In this document: piece after piece, positions 35,988 to 44,355 of the stretch
Numbering within the stretch: position 1 is the first letter of the stretch
Layout: each line of letters begins with the position of its first letter
Source of the DNA: MED-G17 sp963991985
GTDB lineage: Bacteria; Bacteroidota; Bacteroidia; NS11-12g; UBA9320
Reading direction: 5' to 3'
Assembly (NCBI GenBank): GCA_963991985.1
Contig: CAXDRX010000005.1
Span: forward strand, 40,992-104,991
DNA length: 64,000 nt
The notes under the pieces: generated by a model
Told to the model about the DNA's origin: nothing
The model's input: the letters and a program-made list of their open reading frames with translations, nothing else
The model's database searches: none
Translations under genes and position numbers: made by a program

Positions 35988-38588
35988 TTGACAAAAGTAA
36001 CAAGTAAAAAAGAAACCCCTTTGATGCGGCAATACCGTGAAATCAAGGAAAAACATCCTGGGACTATTTTACTTTTTCGGGTAGGCGACTTTTATGAAAC
36101 TTTTGGTGAAGATGCCATCCTAGCTTCTAAGATTTTGGGAATTGTCCTTACCAAAAGGGCCAATGGAAAAGCATCGCATGTAGAATTGGCTGGGTTTCCT
36201 CACCACTCCTTGGATGTTTATTTACCAAAATTGGTACGAAATGGTTATCGGGTGGCTGTATGCGACCAACTGGAAGACCCAAAAAAAGCAAAAACCATTG
36301 TGAAAAGGGGGGTGACAGATATGATCACTCCAGGCATAGCTCTTCACGACCAAGTAATTGAATCTAAAAAAAATAACTTTCTCTGCGCAGCTTTTGTTCT
36401 AGACAATCAAGTGGGGATTTCTTATATTGATTTTTCAACTGGAGAATTTCAACTCACGCAGGGTGCCATAGAACCGATGGTTTCTCTGATTCATGGTTTG
36501 AGTCCTGCTGAAATTTTGGTGGCCAAAGGTCAAAAAACAGAAATACAACAGAAACTCAATTCAAACTACTATCTCTACGAACTAGAAGATTGGTTTTTTG
36601 AAATTGATTTTGCAAAAGATCAAATTTTCAATCACTACCAAGTCAAAAATCTCAAAGGATTGGGCATCGAAAATCATGAGCTTGCAATTATCTCATCTGG
36701 TGCTATTCTACATTACCTAAAAGAAACAAAACACAACAATTTGGGTCATTTGAATGTATTGAGCAGGCTAGATTTTGAAAATTGTTTGTGGCTCGATCAG
36801 TTTACGGTTAGAAATTTAGAATTGGTTCAAAGCGCGCAACCCGACGGCAAAAGCTTGTTGGATGTTTTGGACCTATGCACCAACCCAATGGGGTCACGGT
36901 TGCTGAGAAAGTGGCTCCTCCGTCCCCTCATTGATCCTGAAGAAATCAGCCAAAGACATGATGTGGTATCACTTTTCTATGAAGAATCAAAATTTGAAAA
37001 AAATATCGGCAACATTTTACAAAACATAGGTGATTTGGAGAGAATGTCCACCAAACTTACCTTAGGAAAAATAGGCCCAAGAGAATTAAACCAAATGGCG
37101 CAATCCATACATGAAGTTGAAAAAATCAAAGAAGAATTGACAGATAGAAAGGTCTTCCGTACATTTCCTTTCGAAATCAAGGATATTTTAGCTTGTGCCA
37201 AACAAATAAATTCAACAATTTCTGAAGCGGCTCCTGCCCTAACCCATAAGGGAGATATTTTCAAACCCCACATCAATAGTGAATTGGATGAGCAAAGAGA
37301 CATTCGAAAAAACGGAAAACAGCATTTGGTAAACATTCAACAAAAAGCCATTAATGCTACAGGTATTTCTTCGCTAAAGATAGGTTTCAACAATGTTTTT
37401 GGTTATTTCCTAGAAGTGACCAATGCACATAAAAACAAAGTGCCTGAGCATTGGATTCGCAAACAAACCCTAACCAACGCTGAGCGATACATCACCGAAG
37501 AGCTGAAAGAATATGAACAGAAAATTTTGTTTGCTGAAGACCGAATTGTCGCTCTTGAAAAAGAAATGTATGATCAGTTTTTACAAAAATTGCAACCCTT
37601 TGTTCCTTTTGTCCAGAAAGTATCTCTCGCTCTAGCGCAGATCGATTGTCTTCGGGGATTTGGCAAACTTGCCTTTGAACAACAATATTGCAGGCCAAAA
37701 TTTAGTGAAAAAAAATCAATGAACTTTCAAAAATTGCGCCATCCCGTTATTGAAACCCAGCTACCAAGCAACGAACCCTTTATCCCCAATGATCTGTTTT
37801 TGGACAATGATCAACAGCAAATTATTGTCCTAACTGGACCCAACATGTCGGGAAAATCGGCCATTTTGAGACAAACTGCATTGGCAGTAATCATGGCTCA
37901 AATGGGCGGCTTCATCCCAGCTGATGCCGCTGAAATCGGAATCGTTGACAAAATTTTTACCCGTGTGGGGGCCAGTGATAACATTTCAAAGGGAGAATCA
38001 ACTTTTATGGTAGAAATGCTAGAAACATCAAGTATTCTCAACAACCTTTCGGCCAATAGTTTGGTTTTGCTCGACGAAATCGGTAGAGGAACAAGCACAT
38101 ATGATGGCATCAGCTTGGCATGGAGTATTGCAGAATTTCTTAATCATTGTCGTGAAAAACCCAAAGTGCTCTTTGCTACCCATTACCATGAATTGAACCA
38201 ACTTGAAAAAAACAACAATGGAATTGTGAACTATCACATCAGTTCAAAACAAATAGACGGCCAAGTGGTTTTCTTAAGAAAATTGACCAAGGGATCCAGC
38301 AACAGTAGCTTTGGAATTCACGTGGCAGCTATGGCCGGAATGCCCAAAAATGTATTGCATCGAGCGCAAGAAATTTTGCTTGATTTGGAGACAGAAAGAG
38401 ATAAAAATCCAAAAAGAAAAGCACCCCCAAACAAGGCGCCCCAAACCAATCAAATTGAGCTTTTTGAAAACAAAAATAAAATTTGGAAATCGCTGGAAGA
38501 AGAACTTTCTCGTGTGGATACCAACACCCTTACCCCTATTGAAGCTTTACTCAAGTTAAATGAACTTAAAATACTTATTAAAAAATAG
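35988..38588 (+). CDS. mutS: DNA mismatch repair protein MutS
   Basis: The 866-residue ATPase recognises mismatches. The mismatch-binding Phe-x-Glu motif is in FRVGDFYETFGEDA near 30, domains II-IV follow, and the ATPase has Walker A LTGPNMSGKSAILRQ, GGFIPADAA, IFTRVGASDNISKGESTF, Walker B LVLLDEIGRGTSTYDG and ATHYHELNQL. Length fits MutS1. The start is TTG 35988. Its 3' end overlaps the next gene by 29 bases in another frame. Confidence 0.97.
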   Translation: MTKVTSKKETPLMRQYREIKEKHPGTILLFRVGDFYETFGEDAILASKILGIVLTKRANGKASHVELAGFPHHSLDVYLPKLVRNGYRVAVCDQLEDPKKAKTIVKRGVTDMITPGIALHDQVIESKKNNFLCAAFVLDNQVGISYIDFSTGEFQLTQGAIEPMVSLIHGLSPAEILVAKGQKTEIQQKLNSNYYLYELEDWFFEIDFAKDQIFNHYQVKNLKGLGIENHELAIISSGAILHYLKETKHNNLGHLNVLSRLDFENCLWLDQFTVRNLELVQSAQPDGKSLLDVLDLCTNPMGSRLLRKWLLRPLIDPEEISQRHDVVSLFYEESKFEKNIGNILQNIGDLERMSTKLTLGKIGPRELNQMAQSIHEVEKIKEELTDRKVFRTFPFEIKDILACAKQINSTISEAAPALTHKGDIFKPHINSELDEQRDIRKNGKQHLVNIQQKAINATGISSLKIGFNNVFGYFLEVTNAHKNKVPEHWIRKQTLTNAERYITEELKEYEQKILFAEDRIVALEKEMYDQFLQKLQPFVPFVQKVSLALAQIDCLRGFGKLAFEQQYCRPKFSEKKSMNFQKLRHPVIETQLPSNEPFIPNDLFLDNDQQQIIVLTGPNMSGKSAILRQTALAVIMAQMGGFIPADAAEIGIVDKIFTRVGASDNISKGESTFMVEMLETSSILNNLSANSLVLLDEIGRGTSTYDGISLAWSIAEFLNHCREKPKVLFATHYHELNQLEKNNNGIVNYHISSKQIDGQVVFLRKLTKGSSNSSFGIHVAAMAGMPKNVLHRAQEILLDLETERDKNPKRKAPPNKAPQTNQIELFENKNKIWKSLEEELSRVDTNTLTPIEALLKLNELKILIKK

Positions 38589-39810
38589 TTACACTATCAT
38601 TGTTTTTTTTATTTGTTTGGATGTTTTGGCCCAAAAGCCATTGATTACAGATCATGCCCATACCATGTTGGGATTAAAAAAATATCATGCGATGGGCTAC
38701 ACCGGGAAAGGCGTTACAATAGCAGTTTTGGACAATGGATTTTATAAAGTAGACTCCATAAAAGCATTTGAGCATTTAAGAAATAGAAATGGAATATTGG
38801 GCACATTTGACGTAATTGCCAATGACAGCAACGTTTTTGACCGAGGCAGTCATGGCCTTTATGTTCTCTCCACCATGGTCGCATTCAAAAAGGATAGCTT
38901 TGTGGGGAGTGCTCCCGAAGCAAATTACCTTTTGGTTCATACGGAAGATAGCCGCTGGGAAATCCACCAAGAAGAGCAAGATTGGAGAACGGGTGCTTTG
39001 TGGGCTATTGAGAATGGTGCAGACATCATCAACAGTTCATTGGGGTATTCCTTATTTGACACCTTGGAAGGCGATTACGCTTACCAAGATATGGATGGAA
39101 AGACAACCCTTGTTACAAAAGCCGCTGAAGAAGCATCCAAAAACACCCTGGTTGTAAATAGTGCAGGAAATGCAGGCAACCAGCCTTGGTACCGAATCAC
39201 CGCTCCCTGCGATGGACCATCTGTATTCTGCATTGGTGCAGTCGATTCCTTTGGAGAGGTGGCCAGCTTTTCTTCGCGGGGCCCATCTGCAGACGGCCGA
39301 ATAAAGCCCAATGTTTCTGCAATGGGTGCTCGGGTTGCCTTTATCAATAGACAAGGAAATATTCAAAAAGCAAGTGGAACCAGCTTCTCCTCTCCTCTTA
39401 TTTCAGGCATGATGGCATGTTTGAAACAAGCCTTTCCTAATGCAAGCAATCATTTGTTGATGCGTTCTGTGGAGCAAAGTGCTAGCCATTATCTTAACCC
39501 GAATGATAGCATAGGATATGGCATTCCCAACGTTTTGGTTGCAGATTCTATCCTAAGATGTGCTCTGGCTTCTGAAACAACCTATATTAAAAAAACAGCT
39601 CCTTTGGTTTTTCCAAATCCAAGCAACGCGGTCGTTTTCGTTGATCACTCCCATCCTCTTCGTCTTCTTGAGCTCCGGAACATTACTGGAGAGCTTGTTT
39701 TGTCAGAAAACAAAGATCAAATCGATATATCTTCACTTTCCCGTGGAACTTATTTTTTATACATAGAAGATATAAATCAGGATTTTTGGGTAAAAAAAAT
39801 ACAAAAGTGA
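38560..39810 (+). CDS. S8 family subtilase with T9SS sorting domain
   Basis: The 416-residue protein is a secreted serine peptidase. The signal peptide ends at about 25 (LDVLAQ). The catalytic triad is complete: D58 (IAVLDNGF), H98 (RGSHGLYVLS) and S275 (ASGTSFSSPLISG), with oxyanion asparagine in NSAGNAGN. The final 70 residues (VFPNPSNAVVFVDHS ... LSRGTYFLYI) are a type A sorting domain. There is no propeptide of the usual inhibitor type. It starts inside the last 29 bases of mutS, a coupling with no obvious functional reason. Confidence 0.92.
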   Translation: MNLKYLLKNSYTIIVFFICLDVLAQKPLITDHAHTMLGLKKYHAMGYTGKGVTIAVLDNGFYKVDSIKAFEHLRNRNGILGTFDVIANDSNVFDRGSHGLYVLSTMVAFKKDSFVGSAPEANYLLVHTEDSRWEIHQEEQDWRTGALWAIENGADIINSSLGYSLFDTLEGDYAYQDMDGKTTLVTKAAEEASKNTLVVNSAGNAGNQPWYRITAPCDGPSVFCIGAVDSFGEVASFSSRGPSADGRIKPNVSAMGARVAFINRQGNIQKASGTSFSSPLISGMMACLKQAFPNASNHLLMRSVEQSASHYLNPNDSIGYGIPNVLVADSILRCALASETTYIKKTAPLVFPNPSNAVVFVDHSHPLRLLELRNITGELVLSENKDQIDISSLSRGTYFLYIEDINQDFWVKKIQK

Positions 39811-39815
39811 TCTGG

Positions 39816-40055
39816 TCAATATTTTTTCAAAAGGAAAGCACTGTCCGTCAAACTATTGAAAAAGTCAATCAGATGATCTTTTTCCTTCTGATCGATGTCA
39901 AATGACTTGATGTATTGACTTTTGTTTGGATGAATCTTACCACCGTGAGCATAGTGGTCAATCACCTGATTTAAATCTTCCAAGCTACCGTCATGCATGT
40001 ACGGATACGTAATGGCAATATTTCTTAAACTTGGCACTTCAAATTTATAAAAATA
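39816..40055 (-). pseudogene. C-terminal remnant of a di-heme cytochrome c peroxidase (MauG/CCP)
   Basis: Reading left from 40055, the frame encodes YFYKFEVPSLRNIAITYPYM and then HDGSLEDLNQVIDHYAHGG and LIDFFNSLTD, which is the conserved C-terminal end of bacterial di-heme cytochrome c peroxidases. An in-frame TAA at 40056-40058 stops homology upstream, and the two CxxCH heme sites and the first 250 or so residues are missing. The rest cannot be upstream because the tRNA genes begin at 40120. It is therefore a decayed or deletion-truncated fragment, not a working enzyme. Confidence 0.8.
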
Positions 40056-40088
40056 TTAAAAATACAAGCATCCATCCTCATTTCATTT

Positions 40089-40096
40089 TATATTTG
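40089..40096 (+). promoter_or_regulatory. -7 box of the tRNA-Gly/tRNA-Leu unit
   Basis: TATATTTG matches the Bacteroidota -7 consensus TAnnTTTG exactly and lies 24 bases before the tRNA-Gly gene, a usual distance. A clear TTTG at -33 is not visible, so confidence is limited. Confidence 0.45.
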
Positions 40097-40119
40097 CCCT
40101 CCTGAAAAATGGAAAACAA

Positions 40120-40195
40120 GCGAAAGTAGCTCAGCTGGTAGAGCATCACCTTGCCAAGGTGGGGGTCGCGAGTTCGAATCTCGTCTTTCGCTCCA
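40120..40195 (+). tRNA. tRNA-Gly (GCC)
   Basis: A full cloverleaf: acceptor GCGAAAG pairs with CTTTCGC, D stem GCTC/GAGC, anticodon loop TTGCCAA giving GCC, T arm GCGAG-TTCGAAT-CTCGT. The discriminator is T and CCA is encoded at 40193-40195. Confidence 0.96.
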
Positions 40196-40219
40196 AATGG
40201 GGTCTCCCCATTTTTTATT

Positions 40220-40303
40220 GCCCTGGTGGTGGAATTGGTAGACACGCAGGACTTAAAATCCTGTGGCCTCACGGCCGTGCGGGTTCAAGTCCCGCCTGGG
40301 GCA
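40220..40303 (+). tRNA. tRNA-Leu (TAA)
   Basis: A class II tRNA with a long variable arm (GGCCTCACGGCC). The acceptor GCCCTGG pairs with CTGGGGC with two G-T pairs, the anticodon loop CTTAAAA gives TAA, and the T arm is GCGGG-TTCAAGT-CCCGC. No CCA is encoded after discriminator A at 40303, unlike the tRNA-Gly 24 bases upstream. Confidence 0.95.
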
Positions 40304-40349
40304 CTTCCCTTGTTTTTTTACGACGGTTTTTTGTTTCTTTGCTTGCTAG

Positions 40350-41114
40350 GTGCTAAAGCTACATTTGTCTTTTTTCATCAAACTATCTGCTTTTGCCTTG
40401 TTCTTTGCAAGGGCTTATGAGTTGTATTTTATGAAAAGTCCTTTGCAAAGTGGCTTAGAAGCTTTGAATCTGGAATTAAACCCATGGTTGTATCAGGTTT
40501 TGGGCATTTTTCTTTTTGTTTTCTCTGTGTTCTCCCTTTTCCTTACCCACAAAAATTTCAATACATTTTGGGGCTTTGTATTTCCTGCCGTACTCTTAAA
40601 AATTGGCATCATCGTTTTCTTGCTTTGGCAGCAAAAGTTTTACTGGCCAAAGATGATGGAACTGGCTTGGCAGATATGCATCCCCTTTGCTTTTGTATGG
40701 GTTTATCGAAAATTTCGTTCTTTTCCGCAAACCCGTGTCATTTTAAAAATCATCTTTTGTACGTCTCTTTTGCCCCACGCCTTGGATACATTTCAACTAT
40801 TTCCCGACAAAAGTCATTTTATTTATCAGAGCTACCGTTTGTTGAATATTGATCGATTGATGCTTGGTTTTCCCAATCAAATATTGGCAGCTTTCCACTT
40901 GGCCATGTGTATTTTTGTTTTTTTTGAAAGCACCTCAAAAGCATTTTTAAGCTATGCCGTTGTTTTGGGCATATTGATTGCTTTTGCTCGTTTGGCTACA
41001 GGGTACAACCAAGATTTTGTTATTCTTTCCACAAAACATTTCGTTTTTGATTGTTTTCTTCATTTGCCGCTTGCCCTTATTCCACTGTCGGTATTGAGTT
41101 TGCGAATGAAATAA
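40350..41114 (+). CDS. Multi-pass membrane protein (hypothetical)
   Basis: The 254-residue protein has about seven hydrophobic segments (for example LGIFLFVFSVFSLFLTH and AFHLAMCIFVFF) and no motif I recognise. Conserved-looking polar residues in or next to the membrane include ARAYELYF near 20 and the final HFVFDCFLHLPLALIP. The start is GTG at 40350, the first in frame after tRNA-Leu. It is alone between the tRNA genes and sucC. A small heme- or quinone-linked membrane protein is possible, but that is a guess. Confidence 0.7.
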   Translation: MLKLHLSFFIKLSAFALFFARAYELYFMKSPLQSGLEALNLELNPWLYQVLGIFLFVFSVFSLFLTHKNFNTFWGFVFPAVLLKIGIIVFLLWQQKFYWPKMMELAWQICIPFAFVWVYRKFRSFPQTRVILKIIFCTSLLPHALDTFQLFPDKSHFIYQSYRLLNIDRLMLGFPNQILAAFHLAMCIFVFFESTSKAFLSYAVVLGILIAFARLATGYNQDFVILSTKHFVFDCFLHLPLALIPLSVLSLRMK

Positions 41115-41199
41115 CAAAATCATATTTAGCTTTTTTTCAAATAAGGCCGCGCCGCTTTTATGCTTATATTTTCTTTAAATTCGCCCAAATTTATAACGC

Positions 41200-42390
41200 A
41201 TGAATATCCATGAATATCAAGCCAAAAACATCCTCAAATCTTATGGCGTAGCCATCCAAGAAGGTGTTGTAATTGACACAAAAGAAAGTACAGAGGCCGC
41301 TGTAAAACAGCTTCAATCCGATACCGGTACAGATTGGGTGGTTGTGAAAGCACAAATTCATGCGGGTGGACGCGGAAAAGGCGGCGGTGTTAAACTTGTC
41401 AAAAATCTGGAAGAAGCCCAGCAGAAGGTCAGCGATATTTTGGGAATGCAATTGGTTACACCCCAAACCGGGCCGGAAGGAAAAAAAGTAAACAAAGTTT
41501 TGATTGCACAAGATGTGTATTATCCTGGAGATCACGAACCCAAAGAATATTACATGAGTGTTTTGCTAGATCGAAGCAAACAGCAAAATGTTATCATTTA
41601 TACTACCGAAGGTGGAATGGACATTGAAGAAGTGGCCGAAAAAACCCCAGAACTTATCCACAAAGAATGGATAGATCCGGCCGTTGGTTTGCAAGGCTTT
41701 CAAGCTCGAAAGATAGCGTTTAATTTGGGGCTTAGCGGCCAGGCCATGAAGCAAATGGTCAAATTTGTGCTTAGCCTCTATAAAGCATATGATGATACTG
41801 ATTCTAGCATGTTTGAAATCAACCCAGTGCTAAAAACAAGTGACGAAAAAATCGTTGCAGTAGATGCTAAAGTAAATTTGGACGACAACGCGCTTTACCG
41901 ACACAAAAACCTTATGGAGTTGAGAGATTTGAGCGAGGAAGACCCCACTGAAGTGGAAGCGAAAAATTTTGATCTTAACTATGTAAAACTAGATGGCAAT
42001 GTGGGTTGTATGGTGAATGGGGCGGGATTGGCCATGGCGACCATGGACATCATAAAACTTTCTGGCGGGGATCCTGCCAATTTTTTGGACGTTGGCGGAG
42101 GGGCAAATGCAGAAACGGTAGAAGCAGGGTTCAAAATCATTTTGAAAGACCCCAACGTAAAAGCCATCTTAATCAATATTTTTGGGGGCATTGTTCGCTG
42201 CGATCGTGTGGCCAACGGAGTGGTAGAGGCCTATAAAAATATTGGAGAAATTAAAGTTCCCATCATCGTCAGGCTTCAAGGAACCAATGCAGAAGAAGCG
42301 AAAAAAATCATCGATGGTAGTGGATTGCAAGTCAAAAGTGCCATTTTGTTGAAAGAAGCCGCTGATTTGGTAAAAGAAGCCGTAGCTTAG
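41200..42390 (+). CDS. sucC: Succinyl-CoA synthetase beta subunit, ADP-forming type
   Basis: SucC pairs with SucD to turn succinyl-CoA, ADP and phosphate into succinate, CoA and ATP in the TCA cycle. The 396-residue protein starts MNIHEYQAKNILKSYGV, has the ATP-grasp stretch KAQIHAGGRGKGGGVKLVKN, SSMFEINPVLKT and the C-terminal CoA-ligase part NIFGGIVRCDRVANGVVEA. sucD is not next to it, which is common in this phylum. An 85-base spacer upstream carries its promoter. Confidence 0.97.
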   Translation: MNIHEYQAKNILKSYGVAIQEGVVIDTKESTEAAVKQLQSDTGTDWVVVKAQIHAGGRGKGGGVKLVKNLEEAQQKVSDILGMQLVTPQTGPEGKKVNKVLIAQDVYYPGDHEPKEYYMSVLLDRSKQQNVIIYTTEGGMDIEEVAEKTPELIHKEWIDPAVGLQGFQARKIAFNLGLSGQAMKQMVKFVLSLYKAYDDTDSSMFEINPVLKTSDEKIVAVDAKVNLDDNALYRHKNLMELRDLSEEDPTEVEAKNFDLNYVKLDGNVGCMVNGAGLAMATMDIIKLSGGDPANFLDVGGGANAETVEAGFKIILKDPNVKAILINIFGGIVRCDRVANGVVEAYKNIGEIKVPIIVRLQGTNAEEAKKIIDGSGLQVKSAILLKEAADLVKEAVA

Positions 42391-42545
42391 TTCCTTTCGT
42401 TTGAATATCGAAAGTAGCTTTGTGCTGCTTTTCTTATATTTCTTTTTTTTGAATATTTTTTTCTTTCATAAAATTTTCTTTATCCTTGAAAAGGCTCCTT
42501 ATTACAATCCGTATACCCTCCTCAAAAACAATGAGCCTGATTATT

Positions 42546-42740
42546 ATGAAAAAAGATACATCCACATTGCTGATCAAGCTTCGAAGGCAACACCATTTTT
42601 CTCAAGAGGATATCGCCGAAAAACTGAAGATCAGCCAAAGCTCTTATTGTAGAATAGAAGCCGGCAAAAAAGAACTATTGCTATCCCATGCAAAAATTTT
42701 GGCCAATCTCTATGGAGTAGAAATGAAAATGATGATTTGA
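42546..42740 (+). CDS. Small XRE-family HTH regulator, copy 1
   Basis: The 64-residue protein is nearly all one Cro/C1-type helix-turn-helix: MKKDTSTLLIKLRRQHHFSQ then EDIAEKLKISQSSYCRIEAG and a last helix LLSHAKILANLYGVE. I start at ATG 42546 because the paralogue at 45433 begins with the same ten residues; the frame extends 20 codons further but that part is T-rich spacer. The first 29 bases of the gene are identical to those of the paralogue. It opens the accessory island and faces the lipoprotein gene ending at 42860. Confidence 0.85.
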   Translation: MKKDTSTLLIKLRRQHHFSQEDIAEKLKISQSSYCRIEAGKKELLLSHAKILANLYGVEMKMMI

Positions 42741-42859
42741 TATTTGTCGCCCCAAAGCACCCAACATCTCTGTGTTGTTCTAAGAAGGTTGATCGGCTGT
42801 GTGCATCACTTAGGCAATTGGGCGACATTAGGTCATACATGGTGGCGGTTCGTCTGTCT

Positions 42860-43471
42860 TTATTCTTTCATGGACTTATACCAAAAATCATCTGTATTCA
42901 CCAATAACAATGAAGTTGAGTCGTGCTTGCCAGATAACTTTAAATTACGAACGATCTCATTATATGCATGTCTGCTGTTCCGCTCCAGCATAGATGTCCA
43001 AATTAGAAAAACGCCATACTTTGTATCTCGTCTAATACTGTTGTTAAATAGTCTATTATACTTTTGAATGTCTATTTTTTCACCTAAGATACTTGTGTCT
43101 GCGGAAATGGGAGGGAATACTCCAAACCTATTGTTTAGATTCCAGTTTAAATTTATTAGGCCTGGTGCGTAGCAATTTGCGTGAAACGACACCAGTGTGT
43201 TGTTCTCCAAGTACAATATTTGTATCGGTTGATATCGGTTTTTTTGAATAACCGTATCGCTACTTATAAATAGATTATGATATGTAGCAGAATCAATTGA
43301 GCAGTCCAAGAATTCATACTGGTATACACTAGTTATTCTTGTAAGTTTATCTTTATAAGCGGTTTCGTTATATTCCTCAAGTCTTTTCACTCCAGCGAGA
43401 TTACTAAGTAAATGACTACAAGAGGATAAAACTAAAACAACAAATAATAATAATTTTGTTTTGTTTTTCAT
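42860..43471 (-). CDS. Predicted lipoprotein (hypothetical)
   Basis: The 203-residue protein has a lipoprotein signal (KLLLFVVLVLSSC, cysteine near 18) and no family I recognise. The mature part contains a segment reading YGVFLIWTSMLERNSRHAYN, which could be a thioredoxin-like or other alpha/beta core strand followed by a helix, but no CxxC is present. It is the last of a leftward series of small secreted-protein genes and shares no leader with the other two lipoproteins. Confidence 0.75.
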   Translation of the reverse strand: MKNKTKLLLFVVLVLSSCSHLLSNLAGVKRLEEYNETAYKDKLTRITSVYQYEFLDCSIDSATYHNLFISSDTVIQKNRYQPIQILYLENNTLVSFHANCYAPGLINLNWNLNNRFGVFPPISADTSILGEKIDIQKYNRLFNNSIRRDTKYGVFLIWTSMLERNSRHAYNEIVRNLKLSGKHDSTSLLLVNTDDFWYKSMKE

Positions 43472-43485
43472 ACTTGCCTATTTAA

Positions 43486-43514
43486 AACTTGGATGATGAC
43501 ACCCCACCCAAGTT
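43486..43514 (-). terminator. Inverted repeat, weak terminator candidate
   Basis: AACTTGG (43486-43492) and CCAAGTT (43508-43514) form a seven-base-pair stem with a 15-base loop in the 51-base gap between two leftward lipoprotein genes. On the minus strand the stem is followed by TTTAAAT, a poor T run, so it may be an attenuator or only a spacer hairpin. Confidence 0.4.
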
Positions 43515-43522
43515 AATTTTTA

Positions 43523-44041
43523 TCAAAGTAAATCTAATACAACTTCAGAATATTTGTTTCGTTCAGAGTCGAATAGTGCTTGATAAATCCCCGCCTTTAT
43601 GGAATTGGTTTCATCGATGTAAACGTCATTCAGTATTGGGAGATAGCCATCAGAAGTTAAACCCTTTGCTAGGTTTTCAGATGTTAGTAGAACTTTATGT
43701 CCGCCAATAAATGCTAAGTGTGCTTCGTCAAAACCTTCTCCAACTGGTTCATTTGCTAATCCTAAAGGTATAATTACACAAATGCCTACCGATTTATTGC
43801 AAGGTGAGCCATGTGTGAACCTAATTTTGATTTTTTTCTTTTTTGGTTTCTCCTTGTAGCGAATATCTAATATTGTATTGCTTATTATTTCCTTTTGTTC
43901 TGTAATCAATGTTCTTTCAGAACTTTCTAAATTGTGAATAAAATCATGAAGATTAGGATTGCCTTCTTTTGGCGACTCAATCGTCTCGTTACAAGCCACC
44001 GTTCCTAGAACCAAAGCTAGAATAAAAGTATATTTTTTCAT
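43523..44041 (-). CDS. Predicted lipoprotein with duplicated leader
   Basis: The 172-residue protein starts MKKYTFILALVLGTVACNE, a lipoprotein signal with C17. After that it has no recognised family: a helical stretch (LHDFIHNLESSERTLITEQK) then a lysine-rich KEKPKKKKIKIRF and a glycine-bearing beta region (HGSPCNKSVGICVIIPLGLA). The first 16 codons and the upstream 65 bases match those of the gene at 44356-45309, but the mature proteins are unrelated. An in-frame ATG ten codons earlier lies within an inverted repeat and is less likely as start. Confidence 0.78.
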   Translation of the reverse strand: MKKYTFILALVLGTVACNETIESPKEGNPNLHDFIHNLESSERTLITEQKEIISNTILDIRYKEKPKKKKIKIRFTHGSPCNKSVGICVIIPLGLANEPVGEGFDEAHLAFIGGHKVLLTSENLAKGLTSDGYLPILNDVYIDETNSIKAGIYQALFDSERNKYSEVVLDLL

Positions 44042-44106
44042 TGCACACAAAACTATGGGCATATGGCCCATGGTCTAATTCAATTCTGATTTTTTTTGAA
44101 TAATTT
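44013..44106. repeat. 94-base leader repeat, copy A
   Basis: This segment matches 45281-45374 in the same orientation with two mismatches. It covers the first codons of the lipoprotein signal peptide, the start codon and about 65 bases upstream. Inside it ATGGGC (44055-44060) and GCCCAT (44066-44071) form an inverted repeat 14 bases before the start codon, placed to act as an operator or as a leader-RNA hairpin. Confidence 0.9.
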
Positions 44107-44107
44107 G

Positions 44108-44344
44108 TCATATTCGATGAATCACAAAGGTTATAACTACAGAAATCAGTCCTATAAAAAGATATTGTTTCTTGATACCTATCGCTTTTTGATGCGCTAC
44201 CATACTCGAGACCACTATCGTTGTTAGAACTACCGAATTATACCTAGGCGATGAACCCTTGTTATGAAAAATCACATAGTGTAGCATAAGACTTAAGGCC
44301 AGACCAAAAAATGTCAAAGTGAATAAAGCTAAAAATTTCTTCAT
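44108..44344 (-). CDS. Small membrane protein, possible immunity-type
   Basis: The 78-residue protein from ATG 44344 (MKKFLALFTLTFFGLALSLM) has three hydrophobic segments, the others being VVLTTIVVSSMVAH and YLFIGLISVVITFVIH. No family is recognised. It starts 11 bases after the stop of the glycine-rich-tail lipoprotein gene, so the two are almost certainly co-transcribed. Small multi-pass proteins right after secreted toxins are often immunity proteins; that role here is inference from position only. Confidence 0.7.
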   Translation of the reverse strand: MKKFLALFTLTFFGLALSLMLHYVIFHNKGSSPRYNSVVLTTIVVSSMVAHQKAIGIKKQYLFIGLISVVITFVIHRI

Positions 44345-44355
44345 ACAATGAATTG

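Noticed and set aside
42401..42652. An 83-codon frame overlapping the first XRE gene
   Set aside because: It is out of frame with the helix-turn-helix protein and starts in T-rich spacer sequence that gives a false hydrophobic stretch.
42741..42859. Small RNA or extra gene between the first XRE gene and the lipoprotein
   Set aside because: No stem-loop with T run, promoter box or frame with a plausible start was found in these 119 bases.
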